64,000 nt of DNA from Cupriavidus sp. IDO (GTDB lineage: Bacteria; Pseudomonadota; Gammaproteobacteria; Burkholderiales; Burkholderiaceae): assembly GCF_000812465.1 (NCBI RefSeq), contig NZ_JWMA01000114.1:1-64000 (forward strand), in the 5' to 3' direction. The translations under genes were made by a program, and so were the position numbers. The notes under the pieces were generated by a model, which did not search any database, was not told where the DNA came from, and saw only the letters and a program-made list of their open reading frames with translations. Of the stretch, positions 44,883 to 53,521 are shown piece by piece. Numbering within the stretch: the stretch's first letter is position 1; every line of letters begins with the position of its first letter.

Positions 44883-45854
44883 TTACGGCACCAGTACCGT
44901 CGCGCCGCTCGTCTGCCTGTTCTCCAGGGCGCGATGGGCCTGCGCGGCGTCTTCCAGCGCGAACGACTGCTTCGGCTCGCTGGTGATCTTTCCAGCCATC
45001 ACCATGTCGAACACCTCGTTGGCCATGGCGAGCATGTGCGAGCGCGGCGTGGCGTAGTGCACCATAGCCGGACGCGTGACCCAGAGCGAGCCTTTCGCCG
45101 CGAGCGTGCGGCTGTCGATCTCGACGGGACCTGAAGTCGTGCCGTTGCTGACGAGCGTGCCGCGTACCTGCAGGCAGGACAGCGAGGCGTCCAGCGTCGA
45201 CTTGCCTACCGAATCGAACACCACCGGGACCTTCTTGCCATCGGTGATTTCCATCACGCGGTCGACGATGTTCTCGCGCGAGGTGACGATGACATGCGAG
45301 CAGCCGTTGGCCTTGGCAAGCTCTGCCTTCTCGTCGGTGCTGACCGTCCCGATCATGTTCACGCCAAGGGCGCGTGCCCACTGGCAGGCGATCAGGCCCA
45401 CGCCGCCGGCTGCGGCGTGATAGAGGATGGACTCGCCGCCCTTGAGCGGGTAGACCTGGCGGAACAGGTATTGCGCCGTCATCCCCTTCATGATGAGCGT
45501 GGAGGCGACGCGGTCGGAGACGCCGTCCGGCAGCGGGATCAGCCACTCGGCAGGCATGACCCGCACGTCCGAGTAGGCGCCTTGCGGGCCGAGCAGGTAG
45601 CCCACGCGGTCACCCACGCGGATGTCCGTCACGCCGGGACCCACCGCCTCGACGACGCCAACGGCGTCGGAGCCCAGGCCGTTAGGCAGTTCCAGGGGAT
45701 AGTGGCCGGTCCGAAAATAAATGTCGATGAAGTTAACGGCGATATAGGTGTGCCGCACGCGAGCCTGGCCCGGGCCGGGATCACCTACCTCCACAGACTC
45801 GAGCTTGAGGACATCAGCGCTGCCCGTCTCGTAAAACCGAATTGCTTTTGCCAT
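44883..45854 (-). CDS. NADPH:quinone oxidoreductase family protein (QOR, set A)
   Basis: This 323-residue medium-chain dehydrogenase of the zinc-free quinone oxidoreductase branch shows the typical start MAKAIRFYETGSADVLKLES and the cofactor motif AAAGGVGLIACQWA. It would reduce a quinone or an enoyl/enone with NADPH. A paralogue with the same pattern is at 62870-63850, and a more distant one at 57841-58830. It lies between SDR and TctC genes. Its place in the pathway is uncertain. Confidence 0.89.
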   Translation of the reverse strand: MAKAIRFYETGSADVLKLESVEVGDPGPGQARVRHTYIAVNFIDIYFRTGHYPLELPNGLGSDAVGVVEAVGPGVTDIRVGDRVGYLLGPQGAYSDVRVMPAEWLIPLPDGVSDRVASTLIMKGMTAQYLFRQVYPLKGGESILYHAAAGGVGLIACQWARALGVNMIGTVSTDEKAELAKANGCSHVIVTSRENIVDRVMEITDGKKVPVVFDSVGKSTLDASLSCLQVRGTLVSNGTTSGPVEIDSRTLAAKGSLWVTRPAMVHYATPRSHMLAMANEVFDMVMAGKITSEPKQSFALEDAAQAHRALENRQTSGATVLVP

Positions 45855-45926
45855 GACTTGTCTCCTGAAACACTTTATTCATTACGTCTGAGCGCGCCTG
45901 GGGCAAGCCCAGCGTGCCGGCGACGA

Positions 45927-46673
45927 CTACATTGCTGTCTTGCCGCCATTGACTCCGAGAATCTGACCCGTTATGTACCTGGACCGGGCGGACGCCAGGA
46001 ACACAATGGCGTCGGCGACCTCCTCCGGGGTCCCGATGCGACCCGCGGGGATCGTCGCGGCAACTGCCGCAATGTTCTCGGCGCCTCCCGCAATGCGGTC
46101 CAGCATCCCGGTATCGATAGGGCCAGGCGCAACCGCATTCACTCGCACATTCGATCTGGCAGCCTCGAGTGCTGCAGCCTTGGTCAAGCCCTCGATCGCG
46201 TGCTTGCTAGCCACATACATTGGATTCTGTGCGTTGCCGCGGCTTCCCATGGTGGAGGAGAGGTTGATAACAACGCCCTCCTTCTGCTCCAGCATGACGC
46301 GCAACTCGTGCTTCATGCTAAGGAACGTCCCAAGGACATTCGCGTCGAAGGTCGCCGCATAGGATTCAACTGTCTGTGCAACGATCGACCCTGGCGTGCC
46401 TTCAGTCCCTGCACTGTTCACTGCGACATCGAGCCGTCCAAAGCGGGCGACGGTATGCTCCACGAGCTGGCGGACCTGCTCCTCATTGCCTACGTCGGCG
46501 GGCACGAAGTCGGCCTCGGCACCGAGTTCCCGGAGCTGAGACACAAGTGCAGCGCCTGCAGTAGCATTGCGGCCGGAGCAAACCAGCCGTGCCCCTTCAC
46601 GGCCAAACGCAAGCGCAGTTGCGCGGCCAATTCCAGACGTGGCTCCCGTAACGAGTACGACGGTATGAGTCAT
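45927..46673 (-). CDS. SDR family oxidoreductase (set A, second copy type)
   Basis: This 248-residue short-chain dehydrogenase has VTGATSGIGRATALAFG, VNSAGTEGTPG, INLSSTMGSRG and YVASKHA. The catalytic residues are intact. A close paralogue is at 54884-55630 in set C, in each case next to a BKACE gene, so the SDR is the best candidate for making the beta-keto acid that the cleavage enzyme uses. The Met at 46673 was chosen because the seven-residue extension lacks similarity. Confidence 0.9.
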   Translation of the reverse strand: MTHTVVLVTGATSGIGRATALAFGREGARLVCSGRNATAGAALVSQLRELGAEADFVPADVGNEEQVRQLVEHTVARFGRLDVAVNSAGTEGTPGSIVAQTVESYAATFDANVLGTFLSMKHELRVMLEQKEGVVINLSSTMGSRGNAQNPMYVASKHAIEGLTKAAALEAARSNVRVNAVAPGPIDTGMLDRIAGGAENIAAVAATIPAGRIGTPEEVADAIVFLASARSRYITGQILGVNGGKTAM

Positions 46674-46780
46674 GAAACTCCTTACTTGAATCAAGGCGAA
46701 ACAAACCGATCCAGTTGCAGCAATTCAGGCTGGAATGCACGCATCAATTGGATCGATTCTTTGTCTGGGCCGTAGCCGGC

Positions 46781-47839
46781 TCAGGCTACGCGGCGCAGCG
46801 GCACGTTCTTGACACCAGGTTTGCGGTTCGGGGTCATACCGTTGGCGGCCAAGGTTTCGTCGACATCGCTGTACCAGGTGCCGATACGGTAGATTTCCCG
46901 CGCTTCCTTGCCATCGGCGATCTCACGGCCCAACTCCTTGGCGATTCGCACAAGCTGCTGAACCTGCTGTACGGAGGTAAAGCGCTTGCCATGCTGATCG
47001 ATGAGGGTGTCCTCAATGCCGCAGCGCACATGCATACCCATTGCCAGCGCCATCGTGTTCCACGGAAGTACGTTCTTGAACAGCGACTCAGCGGTAATGG
47101 TGCAGCCATCCGGTGCACGTTGGATAAAGTCGAACAGGTTGTACGGATGTGGTCCATGGTGGCCGCCACCGATGCCGATGCAGGTCAGGTTCAGCGGGCC
47201 TTTGTAGAGGCCCCTGCGCACCATGCGGTCCAGCGTTTCAAGCGCATGCATGCCAACCAGCTGAAAGTGCGGCTGGATGCCGGCTTCTTGCAGGCGGCGC
47301 AAGTGCTCTTCCGCCCAGGTCGGGCCGGCCGGAACAATCATTTCACGGTACGCGTCGTAGACGGCCGGGTTGGCCATGTGCGTACTCTCGTAGTACTCCG
47401 GATAGATCAACTCCATGATGTTCATCTGGATGGTGTTGAGTGCTACCGTCACCTGATCCGGCTTCGGGTCGAGGTCGGCCAGTGCATGACGGGTATCGTC
47501 TGACAGCCATTTGGCAGCCTGGCCTTCGTCTTCCGGTGCAAAGGAAATCGAGCCGCCGACCTGAATGATCATGTCCGGCACCGCCTTGCGCACGCCGGCG
47601 ATCAGTTCGTTGAACATGGACAGGCGCTTGGAGCCCTTGCCATCCGGCTCACGCACGTGCAGGTGCAGCACACTGGCGCCGGCTTCATAGCAATCCACCG
47701 CCTTCTGGATCTGCTCTTCCATGGTCACAGGGATGTCTTCCGGGAAATCTTCCGGCATCCACTCCGGGCCGTACGGGGCCACGGTGATTACCACCTTGTC
47801 CATGTTCTCCGGGTGCAGCGAATCATCCAAAAATTGCAT
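46781..47839 (-). CDS. BKACE family beta-keto acid cleavage enzyme, 352-residue type (set A)
   Basis: This 352-residue TIM-barrel enzyme belongs to DUF849, the beta-keto acid cleavage family (Kce-like). These enzymes react a beta-keto acid with acetyl-CoA to make acetoacetate and a shortened CoA ester. The zinc-binding VLHLHVRE contains His59 and His61, and RCGIED supplies Arg272, Glu276 and Asp277 matching the Kce active site. It has a close paralogue at 51639-52700. The next gene upstream is a shorter BKACE, so set A has two non-identical cleavage enzymes, perhaps for successive or alternate substrates. Confidence 0.9.
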   Translation of the reverse strand: MQFLDDSLHPENMDKVVITVAPYGPEWMPEDFPEDIPVTMEEQIQKAVDCYEAGASVLHLHVREPDGKGSKRLSMFNELIAGVRKAVPDMIIQVGGSISFAPEDEGQAAKWLSDDTRHALADLDPKPDQVTVALNTIQMNIMELIYPEYYESTHMANPAVYDAYREMIVPAGPTWAEEHLRRLQEAGIQPHFQLVGMHALETLDRMVRRGLYKGPLNLTCIGIGGGHHGPHPYNLFDFIQRAPDGCTITAESLFKNVLPWNTMALAMGMHVRCGIEDTLIDQHGKRFTSVQQVQQLVRIAKELGREIADGKEAREIYRIGTWYSDVDETLAANGMTPNRKPGVKNVPLRRVA

Positions 47840-47939
47840 TTGTTTCTCCTCGATAAGGACTTTAGTTATCGGCCTCGCAACGAATGGTGGCGGCCGGGTC
47901 GGGCATCAATTAACGAATGGCTTGTCGCCGATGGACTAC

Positions 47940-48875
47940 TCAGAATGCAATCGCATGCTTGCCCTTCAGTTGGAGCATGTCGCGCGTCTCATCCGGCGTG
48001 GCCACCTCCAGGTTCAGGGATTTCAGGATCCCGACGATGCGCCTGACTTGATCGGCGTTGCTGGTCGAAAGCCGGCCCGGACCATCCCAAAGCGAGTCCT
48101 CCAGGCCCACGCGGACATTTCCGCCCATCGCAGCCGCCATGGAAGCGATCGGCATCTGACTGCGGCCCGCACCCAGCACGGACCAGTAGTAGTCCTTGCC
48201 AAACAGCCGTTCGGCGGTGCGGCGCATATGCATGACATCGTCGGGATGCGTGCCGATGCCGCCGAGCAAGCCGAAGACGGACTGTATGAAGAACGGCGGC
48301 TTGAGGATGCCGCGGTCAATGAAGTGCGCCGCCGTGTAGAGATGGCTGGTGTCGTAGCATTCGATCTCGAAGCGAGTCCCATTGCCGGCGCACGATTCCA
48401 GGATGTAGCGAATTTCCTTGAACGTGTTGCGGAAGACGCGGTCTTCGGAGCCCTCGAGGTAAGGACGTTCCCAGTCGTACTTGAACTCTTTGTGCCTGCC
48501 GAGCATCGGGTACAGCCCAAAGTTCATCGACCCCATGTTCAGCGAAGCGACTTCGGGCTTGAGTTGCAGCGCCGGTTGCAGTCGTTCCTCGACGAGCATG
48601 TTGGGTGCGCCACCCGTCGTGAGGTTGATGATGACGTCGGTACGCGCGGCGATCTCCGGGAGGAATTCCCGGAAGAGCGCGGGATCCTGGGACGGCTGGC
48701 CATTCTCCGGCTTGCGCGCGTGCAGATGGACGATCGAGGCCCCGGCTTGAGCCGCACCGATTGCCTCGCCGGCGATGTCTGCTGCCGTGATGGGCAGGTA
48801 GGGGGACATCGTTGGTGTGTGAATGCCGCCCGTTACGGCGCAGGTGACTATGACCTTGTTCTGAGGGGCTGCCAT
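47940..48875 (-). CDS. BKACE family beta-keto acid cleavage enzyme, 311-residue type (set A)
   Basis: This 311-residue member of DUF849 has IVHLHARKPE (His50, His52) and RVGLED (Arg255, Glu259, Asp260), the zinc and catalytic pattern of Kce-type enzymes. It is shorter than and only distantly similar to the 352-residue enzyme next to it, and nearly identical to the copy at 55880-56815. It is the first gene of set A. An AraC gene starts divergently upstream, and direct-repeat operator sites lie between. Confidence 0.9.
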   Translation of the reverse strand: MAAPQNKVIVTCAVTGGIHTPTMSPYLPITAADIAGEAIGAAQAGASIVHLHARKPENGQPSQDPALFREFLPEIAARTDVIINLTTGGAPNMLVEERLQPALQLKPEVASLNMGSMNFGLYPMLGRHKEFKYDWERPYLEGSEDRVFRNTFKEIRYILESCAGNGTRFEIECYDTSHLYTAAHFIDRGILKPPFFIQSVFGLLGGIGTHPDDVMHMRRTAERLFGKDYYWSVLGAGRSQMPIASMAAAMGGNVRVGLEDSLWDGPGRLSTSNADQVRRIVGILKSLNLEVATPDETRDMLQLKGKHAIAF

Positions 48876-48935
48876 CGGGTTCCGTCCGTCGTCGATTTAC
48901 GGGATCAGTCTAGTAATCTCGGAGCAACCGTTGTC

Positions 48936-48971
48936 TCTCATTTCACGACATTCATGTCTCATTTCGTGACA
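48936..48971. promoter_or_regulatory. Direct repeats (AraC-type operator) in the set A divergent region
   Basis: TCTCATTTCACGACA (48936-48950) and TCTCATTTCGTGACA (48957-48971) are direct repeats 21 bp apart, two helical turns, which is typical for AraC-type regulators. They lie between the divergent BKACE and AraC genes. Confidence 0.7.
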
Positions 48972-49040
48972 AAATATCGGCGTATTCGGGTTTCCCCGGA
49001 ACGAGCGGATCCGGGCTACCCACCGGGTGAAGGAGAAGCA

Positions 49041-50051
49041 ATGGGCACACTGATTCGTACTGGCGTGCTGACCAACTATTTCAAGGTTGCGCAGCAATTG
49101 GGCCTTGAACCGCAGCCGTTGCTGCGCAAGCTCGGGTTGAGTAGCGAGATGCTTGCGGACCCGGAACACTGGATTTCCGGAAGTGGTGCCGTTACCTTGC
49201 TGGAAGAGTCAGCGCGACTCACGCAATGCCCGACATTTGGGCTGCGTATGGCCGACCTGTGGCAACTGTCCGACCTCGGAGTCGTTAGCGTGTTGCTCAC
49301 GCATCAAAAAACTCTGCGCGACGCTCTTGGAACCTTGATTCAGTATCGGCACCTGATGAATGAGTTCCTGGTCATCCGTATTGAGGAGACCGGCAAGAAG
49401 GTCATCGTGCGGGAGGACGTCGTCGCGGATGATGCCGGGCCGTCCATGCAGTCAATTGAGCTGGCACTGGGCTCACTGTCACGCATGTGCAGCACACTGC
49501 TGGGCACGTCCTGGCACCCCCTGGGCGTCAATTTCACCCATGACGCTCCCCCTGATCTACGGCTGCACCGCCGCATCTTCGGCGGGAAGCTGGAGTTCGC
49601 AAGCTCTTTCAATGGCCTGATTTGCCGCGCTGCCGACCTGGACTTGCCCAACCCTATTGCCGACCCTGTCATGGCACGCCATGCGCAACGCCTGCTTGCC
49701 GGTCTGCCGGGAGCCAACGAGCCGTCAATCGTGCTCGAGGTGCGCAAGGCGATCTATCTGATGCTTCCGGCAGGACGCGCGACGATTGAGCAGGTTGCTC
49801 AAGGCCTGGGGATGAACGTGCGTACACTGCAGCGCCACCTCGAAGGCGCTGGAAAAGTCTTCTCAGACATGGTCAATGGCGTACGGCGCGATCTCGTTAT
49901 CCACTATATGGACAACAGAAGCTACTCGCTTGGACGCATTGCCGAATCGCTTGGCTACTCCACTTATGGCTCGTTCGTACGTTGGTTCGCGGCGCAGTTC
50001 GGCATGACGCCGACGCGGTGGCGCAGTACCAAGCCAGCAAATATAAGGTAA
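49041..50051 (+). CDS. AraC family transcriptional regulator (set A)
   Basis: This 336-residue regulator has an N-terminal arabinose-binding-like (PF12625-type) domain and a C-terminal AraC double helix-turn-helix (IEQVAQGLGMNVRTLQRHLE; LGRIAESLGYSTYGSFVRWF). The ATG at 49041 has AGGAGAAGC upstream; longer upstream frames are shadow of the opposite BKACE gene. It is divergent from set A and is the likely activator of that operon. A related but not identical AraC gene ends set C. Confidence 0.9.
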   Translation: MGTLIRTGVLTNYFKVAQQLGLEPQPLLRKLGLSSEMLADPEHWISGSGAVTLLEESARLTQCPTFGLRMADLWQLSDLGVVSVLLTHQKTLRDALGTLIQYRHLMNEFLVIRIEETGKKVIVREDVVADDAGPSMQSIELALGSLSRMCSTLLGTSWHPLGVNFTHDAPPDLRLHRRIFGGKLEFASSFNGLICRAADLDLPNPIADPVMARHAQRLLAGLPGANEPSIVLEVRKAIYLMLPAGRATIEQVAQGLGMNVRTLQRHLEGAGKVFSDMVNGVRRDLVIHYMDNRSYSLGRIAESLGYSTYGSFVRWFAAQFGMTPTRWRSTKPANIR

Positions 50052-50204
50052 GCCGCGTGTCTTTGTGCCCGTGGGCTTCCGCGGAGCCGGCATTGAATGG
50101 AGGAAGACTGCTAGCCGCGAAGGCGCTGGTCACGAGAGGTGTAGCGAGATGCTTGGCCCCGGGCACGACGTGCTTGACCCCATTGGCGATCCCCTGGTAG
50201 ACGG

Positions 50205-50428
50205 CTATCGATGGAGACATGACCAAGCCACGCCCGTACTGTGCTGATATCGACGCCGGATCGAAGCAGGTGGGTCGCTGTTGAATGTCTAATGCTGTGC
50301 GGGCTGACGCGCTTGGATGCGAGCGAGGGCATATTGGCTCGCGCCTTGACAGCGTAACGCTCTACGACCGCGTGAATACCGAAACGCGTCAGGGGTTTTT
50401 CGCTAGCCAACAATTCAAGTCGCATCAT
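50205..50428 (-). pseudogene. Tyrosine recombinase (integrase) C-terminal remnant
   Basis: The minus-strand frame reads VSPHSIRHSTATHLLRSGVD and ISTVRAWLGHVSIDS, the box II arginine/histidine (HxxR) and LGH of tyrosine recombinases. It then leaves the family (RLPGDRQW) just where the catalytic tyrosine would be. The N-terminal part is also missing. It is the fragment of an old integrase between sets A and B and is presumably non-functional. Confidence 0.78.
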
Positions 50429-50613
50429 CGGCCGACCACTGGCAGGCTGACGATTCGAGTTTGACCATAATCAAGTCCGAGCCATCCGGCACCGTTCCCT
50501 GGCACGAAACGCAAGGCTTCTGGCACGGAAAGTAAAGTCCAGATTGACCCGCAACTCCTATCTTAATGGCAACGCGATGTGCGTTGGAAGCCCATATAAA
50601 GAGGAGACATAGA

Positions 50614-50715
50614 ATGGCTACACCCAGTCTTTCCATTACGGACCATGGTGCCGCGGTCTGGCTTGCGGATACCGCACGTTCCGATTCAGTCTTAGTGCGT
50701 TCGGAGGCTGAATGA
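50614..50715 (+). CDS. 33-residue ORF coupled to the set B dioxygenase
   Basis: A short frame with GAGGAGACA six bases upstream of ATG and a TGA that overlaps the dioxygenase ATG (ATGA). The product MATPSLSITDHGAAVWLADT plus 13 more residues resembles no family I know. Good ribosome site and coupling suggest it is translated, so it may act as a leader that couples ribosomes into the dioxygenase, or is the stub of a deleted gene. Confidence 0.5.
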   Translation: MATPSLSITDHGAAVWLADTARSDSVLVRSEAE

Positions 50716-51614
50716 TGCGCGTAGAACAATTGACCGCCAGCATCGGCGCCGAACTCGTAGGCATGAAGCTCTCCGATGCCATTCATGACGACGGCCTGTT
50801 CAACGAGATCCGCGCCGCCTTGCTACGGCACAAGGTCCTCTTCCTGCGGGACCAGGACTTTTCCCGCGCCGAGCATGTCGCATTTGCCGAGCGCTTTGGC
50901 AAGCTGGAAGATCACCCGGTAGCCGGCAGCCATCCGGAGCACCCAGGGCTCGTGCAGATCTACAAGCGGCCGGACCAGCCGGTCGACCGTTACGAGAACG
51001 CCTGGCACACCGATGCGACCTGGCGTGAGGCACCTCCGATGGGTTGTGTCCTGCGCTGCGTGGAAACGCCCGCGGTCGGGGGCGACACGATGTGGGCGAA
51101 CATGGTTCTCGCCTACGAGAACCTGCCCGCGCACGTCAAGGCGGACATTGCTGGCCTGCGGGCAAGGCACAGCATCGAGGCGAGCTTCGGCGCAGCCATG
51201 CCGATCGAGAAGCGCCTGGCGCTGAAGGCACAGTACCCGGATGCCGAGCATCCGGTCGTACGGGTTCACCCGGAAACCGGCGAGAAGATCCTCTTCGTCA
51301 ACGCGTTCACCACGCACTTCACCAATCTCCATACGCCCGCATACGTGCGTTACGGTCAAGATTACAACCCGGGGGCGGCCGACTTGCTGCGTTACCTGGT
51401 AACCCAGGCCTTCATTCCCGAATACCAGGTGCGCTGGCGCTGGAAAGCCAACAGCATGGCGATCTGGGACAACCGCAGCACCCAGCATTATGCAGTGATG
51501 GACTACGCGCCCTGCCATCGCAAGATGGAGCGCGCCGGCATCATCGGCGACAAGCCCTTCAGCATTGGCGAAGGCGAAGTCAAGGCGCATATGGCCCAGC
51601 CGATTCTGGCCTGA
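50712..51614 (+). CDS. TauD/TfdA family 2-oxoglutarate dioxygenase (set B)
   Basis: This 300-residue dioxygenase is a close relative of the set A enzyme, with NAWHTDATWRE for the iron site, GGDTMWANMVLAYENLPAHV, and WDNRSTQHYAVMDY for the distal histidine. It has a C-terminal tail of about 20 residues longer than set A. The start has two adjacent ATGs at 50712 and 50715; the first overlaps the preceding TGA. It is followed 24 bases later by a BKACE gene, giving a minimal hydroxylation/cleavage pair. Confidence 0.9.
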   Translation: MMRVEQLTASIGAELVGMKLSDAIHDDGLFNEIRAALLRHKVLFLRDQDFSRAEHVAFAERFGKLEDHPVAGSHPEHPGLVQIYKRPDQPVDRYENAWHTDATWREAPPMGCVLRCVETPAVGGDTMWANMVLAYENLPAHVKADIAGLRARHSIEASFGAAMPIEKRLALKAQYPDAEHPVVRVHPETGEKILFVNAFTTHFTNLHTPAYVRYGQDYNPGAADLLRYLVTQAFIPEYQVRWRWKANSMAIWDNRSTQHYAVMDYAPCHRKMERAGIIGDKPFSIGEGEVKAHMAQPILA

Positions 51615-51638
51615 ACGATTTATCCCAAGGAGAGAGAC

Positions 51639-52700
51639 ATGGATTTCATCGACGGTTCGCTGTTTCCTGAAAATCAGCAGAAGCTTGTCATTACCGCAGC
51701 GCCTTATGGTCCGGAATGGATGCCCTCCGATTTTCCGGAAGACATCCCGGTGACGATGGAGGAACAGATCCAGAAGGCGGTGGACTGCTACAACGCCGGC
51801 GCTACCGTGCTGCACGTTCACGTGCGCGAAGCGGATGGTAAGGGCTCGAAGCGCCTGTCCAAGTTCAATGAACTGCTTGCCGGCATCCGCGCCCGGGTGC
51901 CGGACATGATTCTGCAGGTTGGCGGGTCTATCTCGTTTGCGCCGGAAAACGAAGGGGACATGGCCAAGTGGCTGTCGGACGATACCCGCCACATGCTGGC
52001 GGACCTGAAGCCGACGCCGGACCAGGTGACGATCGCGATCAATACCAACCAGATGAACGTGGTCGAACAGATGTGCGCAGCCGACGTTGCCGGCACCTCC
52101 CTCGCCGAGCCGGCGAACTACCGCGCCTATCGCGAGATGACCATCCCCGCCGGACCGGAATGGGTGGAAGAGCATATCCGCCGGCTCAGCAGCAATGGCA
52201 TCCAGACACACTTCCAGCTTGCCAACATCGCGCAACTGGAGACGGTGGAACGGATGATGCGCCGGGGCACCTGCAATGTGCCCCTGATCCTGACTTGGGT
52301 AGCGATCGGCGGCGGTTTCGAGGCACCCAACCTCTACAACCTGGCGAACTTCGTGCGGGCTTGTCCGAACGGCTCGGTGCTGACCCTGGAAACCTCGATG
52401 CTCAACGTGCTGCCCCTCAACATGATGGCTGTCGCCATGGGCCTGCACGTGCGTTGTGGTATCGAGGACAACATCTGGACGCAGCGACGGGACCGCAAGA
52501 TGGGCACGGTCGAACAGATCGAGCAGCTCGTGCGCATTTCGCGTGAATTCGGCCGGGACGTCGCCAGCGCGACGGAAGCGCGTGAGATCTACAAGATCGG
52601 CACGTTCTACGACAGCGTTGATGAGACGCTGGCGGAGAATGGCTTTGCGCCGAACCGCAAGACCGGTCAGGTCGGCTTCACGCAGCACGCGCGCCGTTGA
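51639..52700 (+). CDS. BKACE family beta-keto acid cleavage enzyme, 353-residue type (set B)
   Basis: This 353-residue DUF849 enzyme is paralogous to 46781-47839. The zinc site (VLHVHVRE, His59 and His61) and catalytic RCGIED (Arg272, Glu276, Asp277) are conserved. Substitutions concentrate near residues 143-160 and 215-235, which may line the substrate pocket: TCIGIGGGHHGPHPY in set A against TWVAIGGGFEAPNLY here. The two enzymes may therefore prefer different beta-keto acids. Confidence 0.91.
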   Translation: MDFIDGSLFPENQQKLVITAAPYGPEWMPSDFPEDIPVTMEEQIQKAVDCYNAGATVLHVHVREADGKGSKRLSKFNELLAGIRARVPDMILQVGGSISFAPENEGDMAKWLSDDTRHMLADLKPTPDQVTIAINTNQMNVVEQMCAADVAGTSLAEPANYRAYREMTIPAGPEWVEEHIRRLSSNGIQTHFQLANIAQLETVERMMRRGTCNVPLILTWVAIGGGFEAPNLYNLANFVRACPNGSVLTLETSMLNVLPLNMMAVAMGLHVRCGIEDNIWTQRRDRKMGTVEQIEQLVRISREFGRDVASATEAREIYKIGTFYDSVDETLAENGFAPNRKTGQVGFTQHARR

Positions 52701-52846
52701 TGTGCTTCGCCCGGCTCGCTTGGCTTAGGGACTGCCTCGGTATCGGATCGCCCGGCCCGGTCCGGGGCGATCCGGTGGCGAATTGCCTCCAATTCGGCCT
52801 TTGCCGAAATTTTCCAAGGCGGGCGATCCTCGAAAACGCGGAGACG

Positions 52847-52957
52847 GAGCTCGTGCCGGGTAATGTGGTAATCCAGCGCGGTACCAACCATGCCGGGACC
52901 GCGATTGACGGCACTGCGCTGTTTCTGGCGATTATGGTCGACCGCCATCGCGTCTAG
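52847..52957 (+). pseudogene. Cupin C-terminal remnant
   Basis: The frame reads ELVPGNVVIQRGTNHAGT and ends a little later in VDRHRV. The string PGDVVIQRGTNHAW is a hallmark of cupin family proteins, and here only the last quarter survives, with a lost tryptophan and a degraded tail. No start and no N-terminal cupin motif. Dead fragment. Confidence 0.65.
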
Positions 52958-53110
52958 ACGCCTGTCAGCGAGGCGTCGTGCGAGGGTAGGTGGGCAGGCG
53001 GAATCACCTCATGTCGCTCGCGCCTCTCAGGAACAGGAACGCGGTTTTGCTGCGGCGCCGGCTGACTCACGCTCTGGCGTTGAGCATGGCCAACGTCAGT
53101 CGACACGTCA

Positions 53111-53332
53111 TTACGACGGCATCCGCTTTAGTTCATCGATGCGGAGATGATAGCTTCGTAGTAGACAAGCTTTATCGCCACACACATTGCGATAATTGCG
53201 AAGCCATGCTCGCTGATCCGCTCGTAACCGCGTCTTGTTAGCCGATGTTTTCATCTTTTGATGATAGATTTCTGTCAATGTTTTATCGACACGGAAAAGT
53301 TCCGCATCCCGACAAATAAGCTGCGCTTGCAC
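53111..53332 (-). pseudogene. LprI-domain (lysozyme-inhibitor-like) remnant
   Basis: The frame reads QAQLICRDAELFRVDKTLTE then DQRAWLRNYRNVCGDKACLL and ends SYHLRIDELK. That is the LprI/DUF1311 pattern (LICxDxxLxxLD, QRxWLxxRxxCxxxxCL, YxxRIxxL). The normal secretion signal and first cysteine are missing upstream, with a stop five codons before the GTG at 53332. The best reading is a truncated gene copy, though a short protein from the GTG cannot be excluded. Confidence 0.65.
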
Positions 53333-53521
53333 AGATATGTGCCGTCAGGAGGCGACACCGGCTGCGCGCGCTTCGCTCTACCGCAAACTGCTCGCTACTC
53401 GCTTCTCGGCCTAGCGCGAATTCACCGGACTCACCCAAATTCCGTCTGCCACCTTCTGAGCAATGGGCACGCTAGCCACTAATCCGGTTCCCGCTAAGTT
53501 GCCAACGCCGGAGGCGGAGAA

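Noticed and set aside
44119-45546. A 475-codon minus-strand frame across TctC and the quinone reductase
   Set aside because: It runs through two real genes in a different frame with low-complexity composition and no domain signature.
50480-50560. Possible sigma-54 promoter near TGGCACGAAACG and TGGCACGGAAAG
   Set aside because: TGGCAC repeats look like a -24 element, but no TTGC-type -12 element follows at the required spacing in either copy.
50823-52688. A 621-codon minus-strand frame opposite the set B genes
   Set aside because: It spans both the dioxygenase and the BKACE gene antisense. The composition is that of a shadow frame, and no motif is seen.
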